Assembly (NCBI RefSeq): GCF_019249655.2 | Contig: NZ_CP137557.1 | Location: forward strand, 1,423,001-1,487,000 | Source of the DNA: Segatella copri | GTDB lineage: Bacteria; Bacteroidota; Bacteroidia; Bacteroidales; Bacteroidaceae | Direction: 5' to 3' | DNA length: 64,000 nucleotides | Shown here: positions 22,927 through 30,014 of the stretch, in pieces | Layout of the letters: each line of letters starts with the position of its first letter | Numbering within the stretch: position 1 is the first letter of the stretch | The notes under the pieces: generated by a model | Told to the model about the DNA's origin: nothing | The model's database searches: none | What the model saw: only the letters and a program-made list of their open reading frames with translations | Position numbers and translations under genes: made by a program

Positions 22927-24093
22927 ATGAAGAAAGTTTTTGTAAGTGGTTGTTATGACTTGTTGCACAGCGGCCACGTTGAGTTTTTCCGCCAGGCGTC
23001 TCAGTATGGCGACCTATACGTTGGTATCGGTTCCGACCAGACGATTCTTGGCTATAAGCACCATAAGACGTTCTATCCTGAACAGGAGCGTCTCTTCATG
23101 GTGAAGTCTATTAAATATGTGAAGGATGCCTACATCAACCAGGGGGATGGCATTATGGACTTTATCCCTACGGTGGATATGGTGAAGCCCGATATCTTTG
23201 TGGTGAATGCCGATGGAAGCAATGAAACCAAGCGCAAGTTCTGCGAGGAGCGTGGCATTGAGTATGTGGTGCTGGAGCGTACGCCTGCCGAAGGCTTGAA
23301 GGCGCGTTCGAGCACGGATATCAAGGATTCTACCTGCCAGCTTCCCACCCGTCTCGACCTGGCGGGCACCTGGATAGACCAGCCTTACGTAAGTTGCTAT
23401 GCGCCGGGCTGGGCGATAACCATGTCGCTTATTCCTACCTTCGAGGTACGTGAACGCTGTGGTCTTTCTACTTCAACCCGCAACATGATTAAGAAGATAT
23501 GGCCGGTGAAGTTGCCTGATATGAATCCTGAGATTCTTGCCAAACTGGTGTTCTGTTTCGAAAACGACCCGGAGCGCAGCGACGGCATCATCAGCGGTGC
23601 CCAGGATTCCATCGGTATCTGCATGCCTGGTTTGGTGCGCCATCATTATGACAACCGTTTCTGGCCTGATAAGTTTGAGACTTGTGATGACGAGGATGTT
23701 CTCTCTTGGGTAGAGAGCCACGTCTGCATGATTCCGATGGAGCCACGTCGTCCGGGCTGTTCTGTGATTGAAGGCAAGGATATCAACGAGGTTAAGGTGA
23801 AGAATCTTGCCAAGGCTGCCGATGATTGCTGGAATGCGATTCTCAACAGGGATTTTGCTGCGTTTGCCTCTGCCTTCAAGGCTTCGTTTGATGCGCAGGT
23901 TGCCATGTTCCCAGCCATGATTCAGGGTTGTGTGCAGGGATTTATAGATAGGTATTCTGCCCTGCCTGAGGTTCATGCCTGGAAGATGCCGGGTGCAGGT
24001 GGCGGCGGCTATCTGGTACTGGTTGTTGATGATGTGAAGGATTTCAAGGAGAAGCATCCTGAAACCATCGATTTGACGATTAGAAGAAAGTAG
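22927..24093 (+). CDS. Cytidylyltransferase-like domain fused to a GHMP-kinase-like domain
   Basis: 388 aa. Residues 1-135: nucleotidyltransferase fold with the HxGH motif (GCYDLLHSGHVEFF, His at 15 and 18), 'YPEQERLFMVKSIKYV', and a closing 'SSTDIKD' in place of the usual ISSTxI motif. Residues 140-388 resemble GHMP sugar kinases: motif 1 RLDLAGTWIDQPY (compare R-x-D-L-x-G-G-W-x-D in heptose and fucose kinases), 'GIISGAQDSIGICMPG', and motif 3 GAGGGGYLVLVV. The ATP-binding motif 2 (P-x-x-S-G-L-G-S-S) is not evident and the domain is shorter than a complete kinase (about 330 aa). Likely role: nucleotide activation of a sugar or polyol phosphate for surface glycans; whether the kinase part is active is doubtful. 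Confidence 0.7.
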   Translation: MKKVFVSGCYDLLHSGHVEFFRQASQYGDLYVGIGSDQTILGYKHHKTFYPEQERLFMVKSIKYVKDAYINQGDGIMDFIPTVDMVKPDIFVVNADGSNETKRKFCEERGIEYVVLERTPAEGLKARSSTDIKDSTCQLPTRLDLAGTWIDQPYVSCYAPGWAITMSLIPTFEVRERCGLSTSTRNMIKKIWPVKLPDMNPEILAKLVFCFENDPERSDGIISGAQDSIGICMPGLVRHHYDNRFWPDKFETCDDEDVLSWVESHVCMIPMEPRRPGCSVIEGKDINEVKVKNLAKAADDCWNAILNRDFAAFASAFKASFDAQVAMFPAMIQGCVQGFIDRYSALPEVHAWKMPGAGGGGYLVLVVDDVKDFKEKHPETIDLTIRRK

Positions 24094-24127
24094 CGAGGGC
24101 GGTTGAATCATCTCCCCTGTATATAGA

Positions 24128-24223
24128 TTAGGCACGGATTACACGGATTTTCCTTTAAATTATAAATGCGTTTTTTGCATTATCGTCTTAAATCTCCGTG
24201 TAATCCGTGTAATCCGTGCCTAA
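24128..24223. repeat. Inverted repeat of the AGGCACGGATTACACGG family
   Basis: TTAGGCACGGATTACACGGA (24128-24147) and its exact complement at 24204-24223, with 56 bp between and an extra TCCGTGTAA copy at 24195. It fills the gap between two convergent genes; a second copy is at 44128-44167. Confidence 0.85.
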
Positions 24224-24240
24224 AATCTGCTTACACCCTC

Positions 24241-24843
24241 TTATTCGAAGCTCTTGAGTCTTGCGATGTACTTACCGAGAATATCGAATTCGATATTCAC
24301 CACGGTTCCTACCTCAATGTTGCAGAAGTTGGTATTCTCGCGGGTATAAGGGATGATGGCTACGGTGAAGGTGTTGTCGGTAGGCTCACATACGGTGAGA
24401 GAAACGCCGTTTACTGTTACGCTGCCCTTATCTACGGTGAAATATCCCTTACGCGCCATCTCTTTGTTAAGCTCATACTCAAAAGTGAAGTAGGTTGAAC
24501 CGTCTGCATCCTTCATGGCGATGCATTTGGCGGTTTCATCCACGTGTCCCTGCACGATATGACCGTCCAGTCGGCCGTTCATGATCATCGAGCGCTCCAC
24601 GTTCACCTTGTCACCCACCTTCAGCAGTCCCAAGTTGCTTCTGTCCAGGGTTTCCTTCATGGCGGTAACGGTGTAGGTACCGTCCTTGATTTCCACCACG
24701 GTGAGGCAGACGCCATTGTGCGCCACGCTCTGGTCGATGCCGAGTTCATCTACGAACGAACATTTCAGGGTAAAGTCGATGTTCTCCTTATCCTGCTTAA
24801 TCGCCACAACTGTGGCCATTTCTTCTACGATTCCACTAAACAT
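24241..24843 (-). CDS. ribE: Riboflavin synthase alpha chain
   Basis: 200 aa, standard length. Converts two 6,7-dimethyl-8-ribityllumazine into riboflavin. Two internally similar lumazine-binding halves are visible: MFSGIVEEMATV ... SVAHNGVCLTVVEI ... GHIVQGHVDETAK, and MARKGYFTVDKGSVTVNGVSLTVCEPTDNTFTVAIIPYTRENTNF. Own promoter at 24884-24915; no neighbouring rib genes. Family symbol ribE (also called ribC in some genera). Confidence 0.95.
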   Translation of the reverse strand: MFSGIVEEMATVVAIKQDKENIDFTLKCSFVDELGIDQSVAHNGVCLTVVEIKDGTYTVTAMKETLDRSNLGLLKVGDKVNVERSMIMNGRLDGHIVQGHVDETAKCIAMKDADGSTYFTFEYELNKEMARKGYFTVDKGSVTVNGVSLTVCEPTDNTFTVAIIPYTRENTNFCNIEVGTVVNIEFDILGKYIARLKSFE

Positions 24844-24883
24844 ATATTCTATTTTTATTTGGTTTCATGATTATTTCAGTTTG

Positions 24884-24915
24884 CAAAGATATTGCATTAG
24901 CTTGAAACTGCCAAA
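24884..24915 (-). promoter_or_regulatory. Promoter of ribE
   Basis: Minus strand: TTTG (24912-24915), 20 bp, TATCTTTG (24884-24891). Confidence 0.7.
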
Positions 24916-24951
24916 TCATTTAAGTTCTTTTGATAAAATAAGCAAGATATA

Positions 24952-24983
24952 TTTGTTTAATTGCCATATTTTTTATATTTTTG
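24952..24983 (+). promoter_or_regulatory. Promoter of the YhcG-like pseudogene
   Basis: TTTG 24952-24955, 20 bp, TATTTTTG 24976-24983. Confidence 0.65.
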
Positions 24984-25045
24984 CACATTGTAATAAGTGC
25001 ACATGATAAATGTGATATACATGTCTTTCCAAAACTCCACCGAAT

Positions 25046-26000
25046 ATGAAGAATAATGAAACTCAAATGGCGCAAAACAATGACTTCGATGGTCTTGTAG
25101 CCCATATTCAGCAAACGCAAGATGTATTGCAGAACAATGCTCGCTTAGTGATTAATCGCCACGTCACAGCCAAGGCTTGGTTGACGGGCTATTATATTGT
25201 GGAGTATGAGCAGAAGGGAGCTGATAGAGCAAAGTATGGTGAGCAACTTTTGAAAAGCCTTTCTGAAAGACTTGGTAAAAAGAAGTATAGTGTGACAACA
25301 TTGAAAATCTATCGTCAATTTTATCAAGTATATTCACACTTGGATAAAGAGGTTGCTGGCTTCTTGTTGTCTCAAAGTCAAATTGGACAATCTGTGACTG
25401 ACCAATTGCAAATAGCAGATTTAAAGCAAAATAGAATTGGTCAGTCACTGACTGACCAATTTGGAGGTGTTGCAGTCTCTAACAAAATAGCTCCATTGGC
25501 AGTAAAGTCAAACTTGCTTTTTAATAAGTTGTCTTTTACTCATTTAGTTGCCATTCTCCCTATTACTGACCCTTTGGAGCGTGCTTTCTATGAGACGATG
25601 GCAATTCGTGGCACTTGGAGTGTCAGAGAATTGCAACGCCAGATTGATTCCAACTATTATTTCCGCAGTGGATGGAGTCAAAAGCCTGAGGCGTTGGCTA
25701 AGTTGGTGGATGGCAAGGCTGAGACAGATACGCTCGCCCTTGACATCAAGTCGCCATTTACCTTTGAGTTCTTGGGTTTGCAAGCTTGCTTACTATCGCA
25801 AGAATATCATGCAGCCAGATGATAATCCCCCAATCGGTATCCTCCTTTGCTCAGCAGTAGGACGAGAAATGGCAGAATACTCCTTGCTCGATTTGGACGA
25901 GAGCGTGTTTATCTCCAAGTATCAACTCAATGTGCCTTCAAAGGAACGAATGACAGAGTTCTTGCGTAAGGAAAATGAGGGACTATATAATAAGGTATAG
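25046..26000 (+). pseudogene. YhcG-family (DUF1016) PD-(D/E)xK nuclease, decayed
   Basis: The first 240 codons read as a DUF1016 N-terminal domain (LVINRHVTAKAWLTGYYIVEYEQKG, YGEQLLKSLSERLG, FSVTTLKIYRQFYQ-like, LSFTHLVAILPITDPLERAFYETMAIRGTWSVRELQRQIDSNYYFR) up to 'FTFEFLGL'. There the frame runs into an unrelated tail and stops at 25822. In another frame, from about 25786, the family's C-terminal end resumes (AYYRKNIMQPDDNPPIGILLC ... EYSLLDLDESVFISKYQLNVPSKE) to TAG 25998-26000. The PD-(D/E)xK core that should lie between them, some 60-100 codons, is absent. An internal deletion with frameshift best explains this. Intact relatives are linked to restriction systems and DNA maintenance. Confidence 0.85.
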
Positions 26001-26054
26001 GAGCAGCAAAATTAGATAACACTGTTTAGGTAACAATAAAAACATTTGAAGACA

Positions 26055-26936
26055 ATGGAAATCAAGGAAGGTTATATGCCCTTCATGGGCTATCAAACTT
26101 ATTATCGTATCGTAGGTAAAACAGAGGAGGGCAAGAGTCCTATCATCCTCTTGCATGGTGGACCAGGCAGTACCCACAACTATTTCGAGCTATTGGATAG
26201 GGTCGCGGAATCAGGTAGAGCTGTCATCATGTACGACCAGTTGGGCTGTGGCAACTCATTTGTGGAGGGACATCCCGAACTCTGGACTCCTGAGACTTGG
26301 CTCAACGAACTCTGTGCGCTCATCGACTATCTCCACATCGACCATTTTCATCTCTTGGGACAGTCGTGGGGTGGCATGCTCGCCATCATCTATCTGATAG
26401 AGAAGCAAGCAAAGGGCGTGAAGTCAGCCATCCTCAGCAGTACCCTTTCGAGCAGCAAATTGTGGGCGAGTGAGCAGCATCGCATGATCAAGTTTATGGC
26501 AGAGGAAGACCAGCGAGCCATTGCTGAGGCAGAGGCAAAGGATGATTTTTCGAGCGAGGCATACGCCAAGGCAAACGAACACTTTATGCTCTTGCATTGT
26601 GCTGGCGAGGTAACGGAGGATAGTCCAGAATGCCTTCGTAGAAAAAAGCGTGCTGGTGCCGAGGCTTATCTCTATGGTTGGGGACCGAATGAATATACCC
26701 CGACAGGTACGCTCCGAGATTATGACTACACCGACCGCTTGGGCGAGATACAAGTGCCATGCCTAGTGATGAGTGGCACCAACGACCTCTGTACTCCATT
26801 GGTAGCAAAGACGCTCTACGATGGTATCCAAGATTCCAAGTGGCATCTCTTCGTAGAAGCCCGACACATGCCATTTGCCGAGCAAAATGATGAGTATTGC
26901 GAGGTATTGGAAGAATGGTTAGGGGAGAAAGATTAG
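26055..26936 (+). CDS. pip: Proline iminopeptidase-family alpha/beta hydrolase
   Basis: 293 aa from ATG 26055 (an in-frame TTG at 26046 is ignored). Removes N-terminal proline from peptides, or a related small-peptide hydrolase. Oxyanion-hole motif HGGPGSTHNYF (about residue 35), nucleophile Ser in GQSWGGMLA (about 105), catalytic Asp in SGTNDLCTP (about 241) and His in EARHMPF (about 270). The lid carries helices (RRKKRAGAEAYLYGWGP). No signal peptide, so cytosolic. Monocistronic; followed by a strong inverted repeat at 26963-27020. Confidence 0.88.
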   Translation: MEIKEGYMPFMGYQTYYRIVGKTEEGKSPIILLHGGPGSTHNYFELLDRVAESGRAVIMYDQLGCGNSFVEGHPELWTPETWLNELCALIDYLHIDHFHLLGQSWGGMLAIIYLIEKQAKGVKSAILSSTLSSSKLWASEQHRMIKFMAEEDQRAIAEAEAKDDFSSEAYAKANEHFMLLHCAGEVTEDSPECLRRKKRAGAEAYLYGWGPNEYTPTGTLRDYDYTDRLGEIQVPCLVMSGTNDLCTPLVAKTLYDGIQDSKWHLFVEARHMPFAEQNDEYCEVLEEWLGEKD

Positions 26937-26962
26937 GCTTCTTCAAACTTTAGAAAAATGGA

Positions 26963-27020
26963 ATTTCATCCAATCGATTGGACAAAATAAAGTAAAACCG
27001 TCCAATCGATTGGATGAAAT
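26963..27020. repeat. 20-bp inverted repeat containing two CCAATCGATTGG palindromes
   Basis: ATTTCATCCAATCGATTGGA (26963-26982) is the exact complement of 27001-27020; loop 18 bp. Each arm also contains a self-complementary 12-mer. Position 26 bp after pip suits a terminator. Confidence 0.8.
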
Positions 27021-27082
27021 GTACATTTAGTTTGCTATTTTAAACCACAGGTCCCTCTATGCCCTTCGGTTGGTCTGCTTGT

Positions 27083-27346
27083 GCCCGTTACACGGGCATC
27101 CGTAGCCCACCAAGTGGGCATCGACAGCCCCTGTTCTGGGCAACCACAGCCCATAACGCGGGGCAACGAGTGCCCAAATATCGGACTCATTTTTGGGCAA
27201 TATTCTTTTGATTCTTTGCGATATTTAAAATGTATTTTTGCGATGCTTAAAATGACTTTTTCTGATGTTTAAACAGGTTTAAACTGGCTTTTCTTAACGT
27301 TCAAACTGGCTTTTCGCATGCTTTGTATTATCTTTAATGATACTTC
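27083..27346. repeat. Degenerate tandem array with 22-bp period
   Basis: Twelve 22-bp units fill the gap between pip and the first IS66. Units 1-4 (27083, 27105, 27127, 27149) each start GCCC and carry a GGGC partner, so each can form a small hairpin, the first two with 6-bp stems and 3-base loops. Units at 27215, 27237 and 27259 share TTTGCGATxxTTAAAATGxxTT; those at 27281 and 27303 share AAACTGGCTTTTC. No coding potential is apparent. Confidence 0.75.
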
Positions 27347-27418
27347 TATGTAAACGGCTCCGCGTTTATACCTTGCATAATTCAAAAAAAGTAGTAACAG
27401 CTGATTAAACAAATGCTG

Positions 27419-28999
27419 TTACTGCTTTTTCCATCGGTCAGGAAGTAAGTCTCTATATTTCTCCAGTGGGGTATTCGGTTGCCATTCAATGGTCTTTTCT
27501 ATGACATCGCTAATGTATTCAAACAGATTGATGCCATTCAACTTGCATGAAATAGCTATAGAATATAGGATAGCTCCCCGTCTTGCTCCTTCGTGCGAGC
27601 CAAAGAACATAGAGTTTCTTCTTGATAGTGATATGTACCTCTGGATTCTCTCAATGTAGTTGTTATCGAGAGCCGTATCACCTCTTTTGAAGATGTCACA
27701 AATGGCATTATATTCATTAAGGGCATAGCCGACCGCCTGCGCCAAGGTAGACTTGGGCAGCAAATCCTTCCTGGAAGATATTTCCTCCAGTTTCTCCAAT
27801 AAATCCTGTAAAATGTCTGGTGCGTATGACTGCCGATAGGCAAGATGGTCTTCAACGGTCCATCCATTTACCCCAACCTTATGTTTTTTGTCTTCTCGAT
27901 AAAATCTGTTGATGATATCTACGACCTTCTGAGCATCCTTGTCCTCCTTGCCGCAGTCGATGAAGTCTCTCTTGACATGCTGTAGGCAGGCGATTCTCAT
28001 AATGTCAGGATAAGCATCCGACTCCAGTTTCCGGTAAGGAGCATATGCATCACTCTGTATGGTACCTTTATAATCAGAGAATACGTTAAGTATGACCTGC
28101 TCAGAACGTGAACCATCCTCATATACGAAGAAGACAAGTCCCAGTTCAGGCGCACTTACAGCCCAGAGGTAGCCTTTCTTCGAACCCTTGTCCGTAGGCT
28201 TTGTCTTGGCTAACAGCACTTTATGATATGTCTCGTCTGCCGAGACATAATCCTGCTGCAACACTACTTGGCAGATAGCCTTATAGAAGTTTTCCAGTAC
28301 ATCGGCACTTCTGGCAATCAGCTTGTTTGCCGTAGCTTTCCTTAACGTAAACCCATTGTCGGCAAAGTATTTGGTAATTCGCTCTACCGGCATGGAATAG
28401 ATGTATCGCATCTGCAGGAGACCTGCTGCAAAGGAAGGTGAATAGGAAGAATTCAACAACAGAGCCGGCGGAGTCTTCCCCGGATACATGATACTTCCAT
28501 CCGTATAAGTGTTGATGTGATACACGGTCTTGATGAACTTGATGGGTTCCATGCTGTAACGTATACAGGTACGAGTCCCGAAGAGACGCAACGTCTTCAA
28601 AAGCTCTGCATCCATGACTGGATCTATCGTAACATGCACTTCTTTCATTTCGTAATGCATGTCACGCTTGGCTCCGTTGTTTTTGCGTGCCTTTCTTTTT
28701 TCGGCCTGCTCTTTTTTCTTCTTGTCAAATTCCTCCTGGGGCATCGAGTCTTGTGGATTCTTCTCCTGACGTTCGGACTTCTTGCCTGAAACGAGCTTGC
28801 CGAGTGCCTTGTTCTGACGATTCGCTTTGTCTATGGCGATTCCTTTCTGGACGAGTAGTTCTTCTAATGACTTTATACGTATAATGAGTTCGTTGACCTG
28901 TAGGGTCAGCGAACTCACTGTAGTATTAGCTTGCTGAAGTTGTTCGTTGGCAAGCTGAAGTTGTTCCTTCAAAAGTACTATAATTTCGTCCTTTGTCAT
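27419..28999 (-). CDS. tnpC: IS66 transposase TnpC, copy 1
   Basis: 526 aa. N-terminal coiled coil (LLKEQLQLANEQLQQANTTVSSLTLQVNELIIRIKSLEELL), a basic linker (KSERQEKNPQDS...KKKEQAEKRKARKN), then the IS66 DDE transposase core: YVSADETYHKVLL (first Asp), 'IQSDAYAPYRKL' (second Asp), and DNNYIERIQRYISLSRRNSMFFGSHEGARRGAILYSI with the C-terminal Glu and IS66_C domain. A -7 element TATCTTTG lies at 29004-29011, only 4 bp before the start codon, so a leaderless transcript is possible. Appears intact. Confidence 0.95.
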   Translation of the reverse strand: MTKDEIIVLLKEQLQLANEQLQQANTTVSSLTLQVNELIIRIKSLEELLVQKGIAIDKANRQNKALGKLVSGKKSERQEKNPQDSMPQEEFDKKKKEQAEKRKARKNNGAKRDMHYEMKEVHVTIDPVMDAELLKTLRLFGTRTCIRYSMEPIKFIKTVYHINTYTDGSIMYPGKTPPALLLNSSYSPSFAAGLLQMRYIYSMPVERITKYFADNGFTLRKATANKLIARSADVLENFYKAICQVVLQQDYVSADETYHKVLLAKTKPTDKGSKKGYLWAVSAPELGLVFFVYEDGSRSEQVILNVFSDYKGTIQSDAYAPYRKLESDAYPDIMRIACLQHVKRDFIDCGKEDKDAQKVVDIINRFYREDKKHKVGVNGWTVEDHLAYRQSYAPDILQDLLEKLEEISSRKDLLPKSTLAQAVGYALNEYNAICDIFKRGDTALDNNYIERIQRYISLSRRNSMFFGSHEGARRGAILYSIAISCKLNGINLFEYISDVIEKTIEWQPNTPLEKYRDLLPDRWKKQ

Positions 29000-29100
29000 A
29001 GTGCAAAGATACGAAAAAATATCGAGATATGCAAGTATTCTTATATATTATTTTTAGTTATTTTATTGATGTACAATATGTTAGAATTTTCCTGCCGCTA

Positions 29101-29448
29101 CTATAGATTGAGTCTCTTTCTATATTTCATGCTTTTTAGGCAAATTCCGCTCATGATGGCCGATAGTGTCCTGTACGGCATTTTGCATTGTTTGTTCTTG
29201 GGGTCAAAGAATGGTAATTCAAAGGTTCCTCGCTCCAATCGCTTCTGGTACAGCAAGAAACCATCGCCATCCCACTTGAGCATTTTTACCTGCTGGCGGT
29301 TCTTGGAGAAGAAGATGAATACCGCACCACCAAGTGGCGGAAGTTCCATCTCGGTTCTCACTATCTGATACAAGCCATTTATGCCCATGTTCATTCGTAC
29401 GTATCTCTGGCAGACATAGTACTGGGTACTCTCATTCAATCCAAACAT
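29101..29448 (-). CDS. tnpB: IS66 accessory protein TnpB, copy 1
   Basis: 115 aa, usual length. Recognised by 'MNMGINGLYQIVR...MELPPLGGAVFIFFSKNRQQVKMLKWDGDGFLLYQKRLERGTFELP'. Required with TnpA for IS66 transposition although its biochemical role is unclear. Overlaps tnpA by 13 bp, so translation is probably coupled. Differs from copy 2 at one residue (Met versus Leu before ELPPLG). Confidence 0.95.
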   Translation of the reverse strand: MFGLNESTQYYVCQRYVRMNMGINGLYQIVRTEMELPPLGGAVFIFFSKNRQQVKMLKWDGDGFLLYQKRLERGTFELPFFDPKNKQCKMPYRTLSAIMSGICLKSMKYRKRLNL

Positions 29449-29846
29449 ACTGCATCCTCCTTCTCATAAAGTTTCATCAACGCCATAACAGACTTGGCAC
29501 ATCCTTTTTTAACGGAAACCAAAGTTCCATTTGGAAAGGTTATGTTTATGCCATAAAGGAGGTCCTCCATAGGAAGATCTATGGTAGGAGGTTCCATAGG
29601 CACGAACATCATGCCTGTACTTGATGCAGATGCTTCTGCTTTTTCTCTGCGGGCTGCCTCCTGGGCTTGGCGGATTTCCTGCTTGGCACGTAAAACTGAA
29701 TATCCTTTTTCGCACATCCAGTTCATCATGGTGCGATGATTTACATGTCTTTCCTTCAAGAAAGGAGTAAGTTGGGCCTTGGGGTTTCGATTCAGATAGA
29801 CTAAGAAGGAATCCCAAGCCTTCTCAAAACGTTCGTTTGCTGTCAT
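29436..29846 (-). CDS. tnpA: IS66 accessory protein TnpA, copy 1
   Basis: 136 aa from ATG 29846. Small basic protein with helix-turn-helix-like region (LTPFLKERHVNHRTMMNWMCEKGYSVLRAKQEIRQAQEAARR) and the C-terminal IS66 feature 'MEDLLYGINITFPNGTLVSVKKGCAKSVMALMKLYEKED'. Likely DNA-binding partner of TnpC. Its promoter -7 element TACCTTTG is at 29874-29881 on the minus strand. Confidence 0.9.
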   Translation of the reverse strand: MTANERFEKAWDSFLVYLNRNPKAQLTPFLKERHVNHRTMMNWMCEKGYSVLRAKQEIRQAQEAARREKAEASASSTGMMFVPMEPPTIDLPMEDLLYGINITFPNGTLVSVKKGCAKSVMALMKLYEKEDAVCLD

Positions 29847-30014
29847 AATTTGTTTGATTTTAAAATGATGGTGCAAAGGTACGAATAAATGAGAAGACTA
29901 CAATGGTATAAACGCGGAGCCGCTTACACTTCTATGATTTTTAATGTAAGCGGCTCCGCGTTTATACCTTGCATAATTCAAAAAAAACAGTAACAGCTGA
30001 TTAAACAAATGCTG

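Larger units (their letters stand above)
27350..29927 (-). mobile_element. IS66-family insertion sequence, copy 1
   Basis: 2578 bp. Terminal inverted repeats of 23 bp (27350-27372 and 29905-29927, one mismatch), beginning GTAAACGGCTCCGCGTTTAT. An 8-bp target duplication ACTTCTAT flanks it (27342-27349 and 29928-29935), the size expected for IS66. Contains tnpA, tnpB and tnpC on the minus strand, all intact. Confidence 0.97.

Noticed and set aside
27081-27272. 63-codon frame MPVTRASVAHQVG...
   Set aside because: It only reads through the 22-bp hairpin repeats; no start signals and no conservation expected.
27083-27346. CRISPR array
   Set aside because: The unit is only 22 bp and drifts along the array; there are no constant repeats separated by unique spacers, and no cas genes are near.
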